NCBI GenBank assembly: GCA_021292105.1
Contig: CM037873.1
Location: forward strand, 15,598,051 to 15,662,050
From: Anadara kagoshimensis
Lineage: Eukaryota; Mollusca; Bivalvia; Arcoida; Arcidae
DNA length: 64,000 nucleotides
Reading direction: 5' to 3'
This document shows, in pieces, positions 1-11,200 of this stretch. The notes beneath the pieces were generated by a model. It was not told where the DNA came from. It made no database searches and saw nothing but the letters and a program-made list of their open reading frames with translations. Within the stretch, counting starts at the first letter, position 1. Each line of letters starts with the position of its first letter. Both the position numbers and the translations under genes were made by a program.

Positions 1-1190
1 AGTTTATGTTTGAGATATAAAAAGTGAATAAAAAAAATTATCATCTATGGGCAATGTTTCCAAATAATTTTAGGAGTTCGTGTTTAAAATATGAAAATTT
101 AAAATGTTATAAAATTATCATATAGGGGCAATGTTTCCAAATAATTATGTTGAAGATATAATGGATAATTTTCTTCATTAATTTGTTTAATACAGTTTCT
201 TAGAAGTGGACATTTTTACATCTTTCCTTATTTCTGTCTTTACTATTTTGTTTTCAACTTGTTCACATTTCACTGCTGTACTAAGATTTATTAAAATATT
301 TAATTTTGTGTTGATGAAATTCCTGCATTTTCAAACAATTTTGCTAGATTTTAAGAAATAGAAATTAATAATTAAAATTTTTAATGCAAGAAATTAAAAA
401 GTTGAAAAGAAACTTTATGCATTTATTTACATTTCTAACTGCTAGGCTCACAAAAAATAACAAAAGGTATATATTTTGCAATAATTATATTTCCAAAAGA
501 TTTATTAAAAAGATTGCAGATCATCTTATCATTTTCATATTTTTGAAAAGCCAGTGGTTGTTACGGTATTATTGGTCAAAGTTTTGTTAGATTTTTACAA
601 AAACTGTTAAAGAAATTCATTATACATGTAGTATCTTACCATGGAATTCATTTTACGGTCTAATCCAAAAGGCTTGTCCCCTATTCATATTGTTGAGTTT
701 TTAGCAAACAATCGGGTTTTAAAACAATATTTAAGACTGAGCCTTGGACTGAGCCTATGACCTAGAAATAACTGAAGGAGGTCGTGATGACTGCATGATC
801 TAAAATGTGTGCTTCCAGATCACAGTGCTTCACATCCCCTAAGTTGGAAACCAATTTTTGACACATCTTACTTTTAGAAAGTTTAGTGTGCTGTTAACTG
901 AAGGTCAGTGGTTTTCTCTGGGCTCCCCAGTTTTCTCTACCATTCCCAAACTGACTGCCTCAGTATAAAAGAAAAAATCTTGACTTGGGGGAATAAAACT
1001 TGATTAAAAGGCTTTTTACATAATTTGATTATGATAAGTGATACTGGAGAAGTCTATAGATGTTACATGTTTGTCAACTTTATGTTGCCATGGTAATTTA
1101 TAAATTGCATGAAAGACAAAAAGAAAAACACACAAGAATTTAAGAAATTATATTGATGTGAAGAGCTTTTGTTGTTTTATCAAACATTTT

Positions 1191-1193
<3 letters not shown>

Positions 1194-1230
<37 letters not shown>
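1194..1230. repeat. (CA)n microsatellite
   Basis: About 18 CA units with one CG interruption near the end. Confidence 0.95.
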
Positions 1231-1234
<4 letters not shown>

Positions 1235-3289
1235 TCAGCATGTACTTTACCCTAGTTCATTTGAATAAGTGAATTGGAACTTGCTAACAAAACTTCAGGC
1301 ATTGACATCATTAATATTATGTGAACTTTGCTTCATCAGTAAATTTTATCTGCCAGCTTTAACCTTCTCAAAACTGTGTATTGTCCAGTGCATAAAATAG
1401 AAGCTGCCTTCTTTTGACCTGCTTCTTAATTGCACTTTTTTGCATGCATAATGCACTTTAATTATTACAATTATGCATTTTATTCATCTCTACTGTTAAT
1501 GATGCTACCAGCATTGAACAATATCTATGCATTTATTATCTGCTTTTGTTGTCTGAAATAAATTAAAATATGCACTTTTCAATATCTTTAGATGTTTTAC
1601 TAATTTTTACATGTATTTTTGAAATTTTGATGTTTTCAAATTCTACAGGCTAATCTTAGTTCCTGACATACAACTTACCAGTATTCTGTTATACATAACT
1701 GGTGATAAAATTTAGTAACAGATAATATACACATTTTATTTTTACTTTTGATAGCTTTATCAATTTGATTTTAGATGTAACATTAATTTTGTTGATCTGT
1801 TACCTTTACAAAAGGGAGATAACTACTATGTCATCTTTATTAAAGGGAGATAACTACTGTTATCTCTCCTATTATTGTAATAAATTAAGTATTACAGTTT
1901 GATGATTCTTTTAAGAACTAAGAATAATTAAGATATGAATTCATTCTATAGTACTGACGCATGCTCATATAGGTATGTTTATTTTTCATATATTTCTTTT
2001 TTATGGTGGCGAAATAAGTTCACATTTCACAGTAGAAAACTCACATTCAAACTAATATCAGTATATACATGTTGTATTTTAAGAGAAATTTAAAAATTGA
2101 TATGGAAAAATAGATTGCATAATGACTGACACAAACTGAAAACATAAAATAGGCTTTATATCTTGTTATGTGTCAAGGAAGAAAATTCATCATGGGGGTT
2201 TGTATACAAGAATTACTGGCATGGTTGATCTTTTTTTATTTAATTTTCTGGGAAAATAAGTTTGTTATTCAAATTGGTTTTTCATCTTTAGTCAAACTGA
2301 TACCAAAGGAATAAAATAAATTTGAGTAAGAACTTTTTTTATGTCACAGTGATTCATATTTTTACATATATCAAGTACTGGGTTTTTTTTTTATTTATTA
2401 ATTTTTTAGGACTTTTTATATTATAAACTATATGAACATATGAAGTAATGAGTTTATTTATTTTTATATTTTTTAGACATTTTATATTATAAATCAAAAT
2501 ATTAACATTTACATCATAATTGTATTTTTCAAGAGATTTGTAAGATACACTTCACTGCTTTATTAAAATTTATTCACGGAGTTCACTCCCTTATCAGAAT
2601 TTAGTAACACCTTTTCAAACTTTCTCTCTTTGCTAGTTGCCCTAAGTATGCTATATTGAAATATAATTGTGAAATGCTCAAAATATTTACCATAACATTT
2701 TCTTGCTTTTAAATCAAATTGTGAAAAATATGTTTCAATTTATTTGCCTTTGATGGAATTAACTCCCTTGAACTGAACATAAAATTTTCTGTGACTGAAT
2801 TAACTCCCCTGAACTGAGCATTAAATTTTCTTTGTCTGAATTAACTCCCAGATAAGCCAAAAGGAGATAAGCAAATTTATTTTTAAAAAAATACAAAATA
2901 CCAACTAATAACTGTCTGCTAGTTAGTGTAATATTTTTTAACTACTAGATAGATGTAAATTCCACCTTGTGTAAGCTAACACTCCCTTTATGGTGTGTTT
3001 TATTTGTATCATAAACAAAAGTCCATTAATACTAAAAGTGTGTAACTCTATATACCCCTTTACATCACATTGCTTCTTATTTCCGTTGTATCATGTCACA
3101 TTTTAAATTCATGCTTATACACTTCTAGTATAATGGACTTCTGATGTAAATGATATACACAGACATCCAGATTCCCCATATATTGTGTGTACCAGTAACT
3201 CATAGTTTTCCAATAGTGGATTTTAATTAACAATACTACATGTGTACAAGTATTAATTTTTCATGTACTTGTATATAAATGAAAAATAT

Positions 3290-3471
3290 ACAGTCAAACC
3301 TGTCTATGAAGGCCACCCAAGGGAACCAGTAAAAGTGAGCTTTATAGGCAGGTAGTCCTTATATACAGGTTCAAAAAATGTTAATACAAAGCAATTGGGA
3401 TAAAATATTGCTGACATTAATAAGAAGGTGGCCCTTATATAGAGGTGGCCTTAAAACACAAGTTTGACTGT
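3290..3471. mobile_element. Short TIR mini-element, copy 1 (CAGTMAAACCTG type)
   Basis: Begins ACAGTCAAACCTGTC and TATGAAGGCCACC, and ends GGTGGCCTT and AGTTTGACTGT in inverted orientation. The 182-bp body has no coding capacity. Related copies lie at 10929-11319 and 24605-24771, with AT-rich bodies speaking of 'tata-gaggtggcc' near the right end. Looks like a non-autonomous TIR element. Confidence 0.55.
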
Positions 3472-3482
3472 ACTGTGAAATC

Positions 3483-3485
<3 letters not shown>

Positions 3486-3533
<48 letters not shown>

Positions 3534-3538
3534 TTTTT
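3486..3538. repeat. (AT)n followed by poly-T
   Basis: About 15 AT units running straight into 20+ T. It lies just before a SINE-bearing stretch. Confidence 0.95.
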
Positions 3539-3720
3539 GGTGTTCAATGTTTTTGGTTCTTAGGAAAAATACCATTTCCTTGACATGTAAATTTGTGGGT
3601 CGGGGTGTCCATGGAAGTGATGAAACTTGGGACACTACGGAAATGAACGATTTCACAATATTTCTCTTTGTGTGAATAATTTGAATACTAGTATCAATTT
3701 GGTATACCATTCAGTTAACC

Positions 3721-4058
3721 ACTGTGTTAGCTCAGTTGATAGAGTGCTTGCTTCATAAGTGGGAGGTAGTGGGTTTGAACCCTGTCCGGGTCTGACCCAA
3801 GACTTGAAAGTGAGTAGTGACTGTTCTTTCGCCAAACACTTGGCATTACGAAATGAAAGTTATGGTTCTTTCCGATGAAAACTTTAAAATAAATGAGGTC
3901 CGTATCACAAAAGGCTTGGCACGATAAAGAACTCTGCTGCATAATGCCATCAGTGCAACGCACAGGCAAAATTTCTGCACCTATGCCTATAGCTGGCAAT
4001 GTCTTGATATCAATGAAAAATTGACTGGGACATAAAACATCATTACTCAACTCAACTC
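3721..4058 (+). mobile_element. tRNA-derived SINE, full-length copy
   Basis: Head resembles a tRNA with internal Pol III promoter: A box TAGCTCAGTTGATAGAGTG and B box GGGTTTGAACCCTG. It continues through a common body (TCTGACCCAAGACTTGAAAG, then CCTATAGCTGGCAATGTC) to an ACTCAACTCAACTC tail. The head is too degenerate in the acceptor stem for a functional tRNA gene. Sister copies are at 11353 and 25661. Confidence 0.85.
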
Positions 4059-5164
4059 TTTTGATAGTACCTCTTGTGTTTAGGATTTATTTCTCTTAGT
4101 ATATTTGATACCAATATGCAGCAAAGTGATCTTAAACTAGTGGTATTAAAAGACAGGTAGTCTTCTTATGTAGGTGTCACTCTAGCAGGTTTTACTGTTG
4201 TTAGCTCTCATTATTACTTCACTAGTATGGTTGTCATGTGTTTCTGATATAGATAAAATTGACATGAATAACCTGGCAAATAATTTACTAATTTTAGTTT
4301 GAATTTGGAAAGTGTTTTAGGTGTTAGTCATGTAGAGAATTTTAAATTGCTACATTCCAGTGATTATATAGTTACTGTAATATGAATATACATCATAGAT
4401 ATATACTGATACTGTAAATGTGATAATTTTAGTGGTATACTAATTTAGCGATTTTCAGTTATACGGTAGTGCTTATTTAAATCCACCATCAAATTAAAAA
4501 TGATCATATTACACAAGGTAATCAATAAGATTTACGATAATTCCCTTTTGCATTAAATTTCTCCATTTTATAAAATTAGTGCTAATTTGTACTAAAATCT
4601 GTACACATGCACTAAAATGACTACATTTTGAGTATATATGTACATATATTGATAAAAGCTTTGTTATCAGTTTTCTGGTTGATTCATTAAAGCATAACAC
4701 AGTGTATGCAGGGTGATGCCTTGCTAAAATTGGGAAATTTGAACTCATATATATAAGCTTTATTTTCAGTTTTCCAGTTGATTCATTAAGCATAGTACCT
4801 TTGTTTACATTGTATGCAGGGATGCCTTGATAATTTTTATCATCTGTATTTAAGTTTTATCTGAAATTATATCAATATTTACCTGTAGTATAATGAATTA
4901 AAATGCTATAAAATTTGTATATTTTTGAAATGTTCATTCCATATTTTTAGTTCACGAAAATCTGTAGCCATTAAGTCACCCTGTTTAGAATTACATAAAT
5001 TTAGATTGATAGACATAAATATATAATAGAAACTTTTAGTTATCTAGTGTCTAATTTTTTTATTTTGATTTTAATTTTGATGTATTTTATACATATTTTA
5101 TGTATTTATTACAACACCATTAACATATTAACCATACATTATCACATTTTGTTTTTACCACTAG

Positions 5165-5268
5165 AAACCAGTGAATTTGAAGACCGATGTAGATTATCTG
5201 TAAAAACAAAGTCTAAAGGGGAGGAAGCAACAGAATTTGCAAAACTTAGTCGCCCACCAAATAATAAG
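5165..5268 (+). CDS. PHKA: PHKA exon: serine-rich regulatory linker (first exon in window)
   Basis: Preceded by a pyrimidine-rich tract and CTAG, followed by AAG|GTTTGG. It begins with two bases completing a codon and ends in phase 0, which fits the next exon. The peptide contains [19 protein letters not shown], resembling the basic 'EFRRLSIS'-type phosphorylation linker placed before the RRRRLDG block in the alpha subunit. The sequence is short and variable, so the assignment rests on position, phase and this motif. Confidence 0.6.
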
Positions 5269-8200
5269 GTTTGGTTTTAGAAAAATAGTATACAACAATT
5301 AATTTTAAAATCGTTTTCACCTGTCTTTGAGAAATGGATATGGATTCCAGATTTTTTCATTTAAAAAATTGATCGTCTTAATAGATTGTTGTGTTTCAAT
5401 AAATACTGGTGCCACTTTAACATAGGATGGAAAAGATAACTCTTGAATATAGGTATGGATGTCATGGTTTAGGGCAATACCTTCTGTCAAAATATATTAC
5501 TTGCAGAAAAGTAAGTTTTTTCATTTCATAACCATGTACATAATATCAACCACACATGTTTTCAGGACTTTAGCATGGAACTGTTTTTATAGAGTTTTTT
5601 TTTTAAATTTGTTTAGATATCATGAATTTAGAGTGTGAATTATATGCATTTAATCGTTTTTACCCAATATTTGGTAAGGTGGCTCATTCCTTTAATCTGC
5701 AAACATTTCTCAGATAAACCTTATTATCTATTTGTTTAAAAATATTTATTGAAAATATTTTTAAAACCACTATAATACTATCATATTTCTTTCTTTGTGC
5801 TCTGTCCCTCTATTTTTTTGGACACCCAGATTTTAATCATGTCCTCTTATTCTTGACAGGATTTTGTGTATTTTATTTTAAAACATTACCATGATATTAT
5901 TTATGTATTGGTTTCTAAACATTTAAATGATCTCTTGGTTATTTTAAGAAAATGATAACTCTAAATTTAAAGGTTAAGCCACCTAAATATACTTTTTACA
6001 TCATTTTTATGCCAATAACAAAATAACTGCTTAAACATTCCCTCATTTTCGAAAATTGTTTTTGCCTTTTCAGCTTTTTTTAGCTTCTTTGTTATAGATT
6101 TTAAGGCTGTTTTTACCCTGCTTATACTGGTTATCAACAGGAAAAAAGAGTTCTTGTTTTGTTTCGCATGGTTTGACATTGAGTTCGGTTCTATTTCCAT
6201 GTTTGGAGATACACAAACACACACTCACTCATATTATACAACACTTCCCAATATTATAGTGAAACATGGTGGTAAAATGATTTATTTCCACAAATGTTTA
6301 GTATTCTGTCCAATGAAAAATAACCCATATTATATTGGCATATGTTTATCATTCTTTACTGAGAATAATTTTCACAATGTTGGCCATTCTTTATATATAA
6401 TTACTGAGCATGATTCTCATAATGTTAGTCATTAATTAAAAGCTCTTTATTGAGAATGATTTTTACCATGTTGGTCATTCTTAACTGAGAATGATTTTTA
6501 CAATGTTGGGTCATTCTTTACTGAGAATGATTTTACAGTGTTGGGTTATTCTTTACTGAGAATGATTTTTACAGTGTTGGGTCATTCTTAACTTTCAAGA
6601 TTTTTACAATGTTTGGTCATTCTTAACTGAGAATGATTTTTACAATGTTGGGTCATTCTTTACTGAGAGTGATTTGATTGTTTTTGTATAAAGACCTCCG
6701 TTTTCTAAGTGTTGGTGAACAAGTCCTGAGACAAGAAACAGTTACAGGCAGGAGGAGGGTAAGTATTAAGTTGTGTAGTTTTTGCTGAACAAACTGTCAT
6801 AAGTTGTCTAGCATCTTCATGTAGCTAGCTGGCTGAGCAAACTGTCATTAAGTTGTAAGGAGTCTTTCGTAGTCTGCTAAGGCTGCACAAACTGTCATTA
6901 GGTTGTAAGGAGTCTTTCGTAGTCTGCTAAGGCTGCACAAACTGTCATTAGGTTGTAAGGAGTCTTTCGTAGTCTGCTAAGGCTGCACAAACTGTCATTA
7001 GGTTGTAAGGAGTCTTTCGTAGTCTGCTAAGGCTGCACAAACTGTCATTAGGTTGTAAGGAGTCTTTCGTAGTCTGCTAAGGCTGCACAAACTGTCATTA
7101 GGTTGTAAGGAGTCTTTCGTAGTCTGCTAAGGCTGCACAAACTGTCATTAGGTTGCATAGTGTCTTTATGTAGCCTGTTAAGTAAGGCTTAGTCAACTGT
7201 CAAAGTTGCTTGGCTCTGTTGAATGTCATGATACTTTGAGGGTGTTTTGGAAGTGGTATGATGTCTATGTCATACTTCGGTGTAGTTGATATGTTTTTGG
7301 GATAGTACATAAATAGGACTTCATGATTTCAACATAATGACAAGATCTGTACCTTTTGAAGGACTATTATCAGTGTTCAATTCAGAGCGCTCCATTGCAG
7401 CATTCCCGCGATTTTCGTCAGTTTAATGTGCTGGGAAATGTCCCCTAGGCCGAAATAGGCGCATTGCATTTTTACCTTCAGAGATTGTCCCATTATTGTA
7501 TACAAGAAATGTTTACCAAGTTATGTACAGAAATACAATTGTAATCACACAAAAATATATGACGTCATAGTTTTCTTTGTTTGTCTTTGTCAGTAGTGGG
7601 CTTTATGTAAGAAAAGTCATAGAAAGTCGTTTTTCAAGCACCAAAGTAATGTTGATTAATTTAGGTATCAAAGTGATTGGAAGCATGACAGTCATGAAGC
7701 ATATATTTTGCCCCATGATGGGGAAAAAACGAGCAAGTCACCACTGAAAATCAAAATGAGACAAGAACCAGCGACACTTAATCTGCTAGTACTTATTAAA
7801 ATAACATTCCACAAAATGACAATGACTCAGAATGATCAGCAATCATCGGCATCGTCATGCAGGTGTTACTGTTGCACGTAAGTTTCAACAGGGTTGGCTA
7901 GCGGCCCCAAAGTACAAGGAGTGGCTAAATTATGATGAAAGTAAACAACACATGACTACTGCTTTGCATTTTTCATCATCATTACAATACTTAGACTGTC
8001 ATCTTATTTACTATCTTAAAAGTGTGAAATTTTTGTCTTCTGGTTAACATCACTTGGTGTCCATCATCTGTAGGCATTGACCCCTTACCTTAAGAATTGG
8101 CCCTCTGTCAAAAGTTGTCTGGGCCTGCATGGCCCCCTGTGTTCAATTTCTAGATTGAACACTGTATTATTGAAACATGTCAGACTTGGATATATTTATG

Positions 8201-11200
8201 TAATCTTTTTAAAGTGGACTGGACATAGATCAGTTGGAAGAATATGTTGCTTCTTTCGGTTTTTACAGGGCTATACAATTCAGATGGATTGTACTGCCTA
8301 ATTAAGCTTCATGCTCATGTCCTTGTTAAAGGAAGATTGTCTTTGATAAATTTTTAGATCCTTATCCATGTTGATGTATTATTGTCTTCAGTCATCTCGG
8401 TTGATGATCACTGTTTTACTGTCTTAATGTTTTACAATTCTTTGTCCTTGTGAATATTGTATACATGTAAGACTGTTTTGTATATGTCATTGATTTCATT
8501 GACTTTGGTTGATAGTTACTGACCACTGTCCTAATGTAAAATAGTTTGGATACTCTCTTCTTCCTGTGTCCTTGTGGGTATTATGAATTTGAGTGGCCGT
8601 GGTTGATGGTTAGTGATGCTTGCTTAATCTAAATTCAAAGCATTGTCTCTATTGTAGATATTAGTGTCACTGGGTGATATAATTCTAACCAAGGATTCAT
8701 TGGTTGCTAGTTCAATGATAACCCTATATATATCACTGTCTTAGGTGAACAAGTTGCAACCATGGATTAGTAAAGTTTTGATTCAGTCTTACGGTTGAGA
8801 GCCCTCTAATAGTAGCATAACCACACCACTTGGCATTTACTCCAGTTAAAACTTATTCTTTCCAAAGTTGGTAATTTTACAATCAGTGGTCCTACTTTAT
8901 GTTTTTCTTTCCTTGTCTTCGCTCGTTTGACTGTTTTATCATTAACCTGTATGTCATGTTCTTGGTTGTGTTGGCTGTTGCCAAGTACATGTTTTTCAGT
9001 TGGGGTATATCACATGGTCCATTGACAGATCCCATTTGGTTGTTATTTAAAAAAAACAAAAATGAAATGTGAACATACAACAGGCTTGTGATGTTTGAAT
9101 AAATCAAAACATTGTTTGATTATTTAAACCAACTTAGCAATTAAATCAATAACAAACTGCTATGAAAAAATATTTGATCACCCAAAGGCATTGTGTTTAA
9201 CCTAAGGTTACTGTGTCTATTTTAACTCTCTGGTATAGACTTAAAAACAATTCACCACCTCAATTATTGCCATAATGAGTTTCCCTAAATTAATTGACAA
9301 ACTTCCTTTATAATTCCAAAATCCGACTGAACTAATGGTGTGAATTTGATGATTTACTGAATTTGATTAATAAAATATCACTAACCAATTAACTTAAGGA
9401 TTGGTTAGTTATTTTGACCCAATCACAAATTGGGATTGATCTGTTACACTGAACCAATCATTAACTGAATATCGATTGGTTACACTGGACCAATTGCAAC
9501 TGAGGATTAATCAATTAAACTGAACTAATCACAACTGAGGATTAGTCAATAATACTGAACCAATCACAACTGAGGATTAATCAATTAATGGTATACTGGA
9601 CCAATCACAACTGAGGGTTAATCAATTATACTGAACCAATCACAACTGAGGATTAATCAATTATACTGAATCAATCACAACTGATGATTAATCAATTACA
9701 TTGAACCAATCGTCGGTGTCACTAACCAGTTACCAGCTACACTGAATTAATTACAAACTACAAAATTGCAATCAAATTCTAACACTACTACTACAGGCTT
9801 AGATTCCCAGAACTTCACTCTTATACAACATTCTGATGATTTGTTATTGGCATAAATTTGATATGAGAAGTAAGTTCAGATAACAAGTACCTTCTTGAAG
9901 AACTTTTAAAATATTTCATTCTTAACTCACCTGATGATTTCTGATTCCTCTTTTTTGTCTCTATATGTTATAACCATCATATATGTGTAAATATTTTGGT
10001 AATGTATTGTTTTTTTATTTCTTGATAAGATGAGTGATTTTACACACAGTACCTTGGATCAGTCGGCTCTTGAGAACGATGATGATATCTCCTCAGATAG
10101 GCAAGGACAATGGCTTAGACGTCGTAGGCTTGACGGGTCCCTAAACAGAGTACCAGTAGATTTTTATCCTGGAGTTTGGAAAATTCTTTCCAAGGTAATA
10201 TTATTTCATAAACTTCATTACTTATCGTAAATAAAGAAATGTTCTGGATTGTTTTAATTTAAGTTTGAATGTGAGAGTAACAACAGGTGAAATCAAAAGT
10301 AAAAAATATTCAAATTTAATTTCATTTACTAACATTTATACTGAATTATTACAGATGATGCAGAAATAAAAGAACATGAATATAGTGTAATGTAGCTACT
10401 TATGAAGATATAAATGGCACTTAAAATTTCTTGATTTACAGTAATACAAATGTCAAGCTAACCAATTCGACAGATTTATCCGTTTTTGACAGATTTGTAC
10501 CATAAAAATGGATAAATGGATGAATAAAATGAAAAGGTCAAATAAGACAGATTTTTCCTATTTTGATGGTTTTTTAATTACTAAAAATTCAGACTTTTTG
10601 TATGGAAATTGTACAAAAATCGAACACTTAAAGATGAAAATGTACCTAAATGCCAACCTTGTACACTAAAAATGTACCAATGCAAACAAATAAATATATT
10701 TGATTTGTGAGCCTGAATATTTTTCAGAGTAATTTCCCAGTTCAGTTGTGTTTAATACAACAAGAAATATTCCAAGGAAAAGACAGACATTTTTAACATT
10801 ACATTCTTTATATATTTTCAGATTCAAGGCTTGTCATTTGAAGGTCATTTTCTTCCACAGAGCTTGACAAAGGAGGTAACAATTATACAAAAATGTTGCA
10901 TCATATGTGTCAATAATAATTGTCTTGTACAGTAAAACCCATATAAAGACCACCAATTGTCGTATTGCCGGCCATGCCCACAATGTTCCGACAAATGCAT
11001 GGCATGCTTGAATTACACACAAAAAGAATGAAAACTCTGCCTAAACTGTGCCAATTAATGATGTCACTGAGACTATTGTGTCATTTGTTGCTGTGACGTT
11101 ACTTTGGTATCATGATGACGGCAAGTGTCGGAACATAAAAGGCATGGCCAGCGATATGTCAATTTTGCCCAAGCCCAAGAAATATGGACTTTTATAGAAA

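Larger units (their letters stand above)
1..5164. other. Intronic or upstream AT-rich sequence, no exon recognised
   Basis: Most likely an intron of the phosphorylase kinase gene, since that gene must continue to the left. It holds a CA microsatellite, a mini-TIR element, an AT/T tract, a tRNA-type SINE, and a SINE-tail fragment near 900-1010. No open frame with family resemblance was seen. Confidence 0.5.

Noticed and set aside
3721-3800. Functional tRNA gene
   Set aside because: A and B boxes are present, but the acceptor stem does not close and the sequence continues into a SINE body found twice elsewhere.
6693-6760. Possible PHKA exon ([19 protein letters not shown]) before GTAAGT
   Set aside because: With the available AG acceptor the phase fitting the exon at 5165 reads into a stop (TTC TAA); the skip from 5268 to 10030 is in phase and gives family-like spacing.
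9670-9720. Hammerhead ribozyme (CTGATGA near 9680, and other CTGATGA sites)
   Set aside because: No matching GAAA box and flanking stems were found at any CTGATGA in the window.
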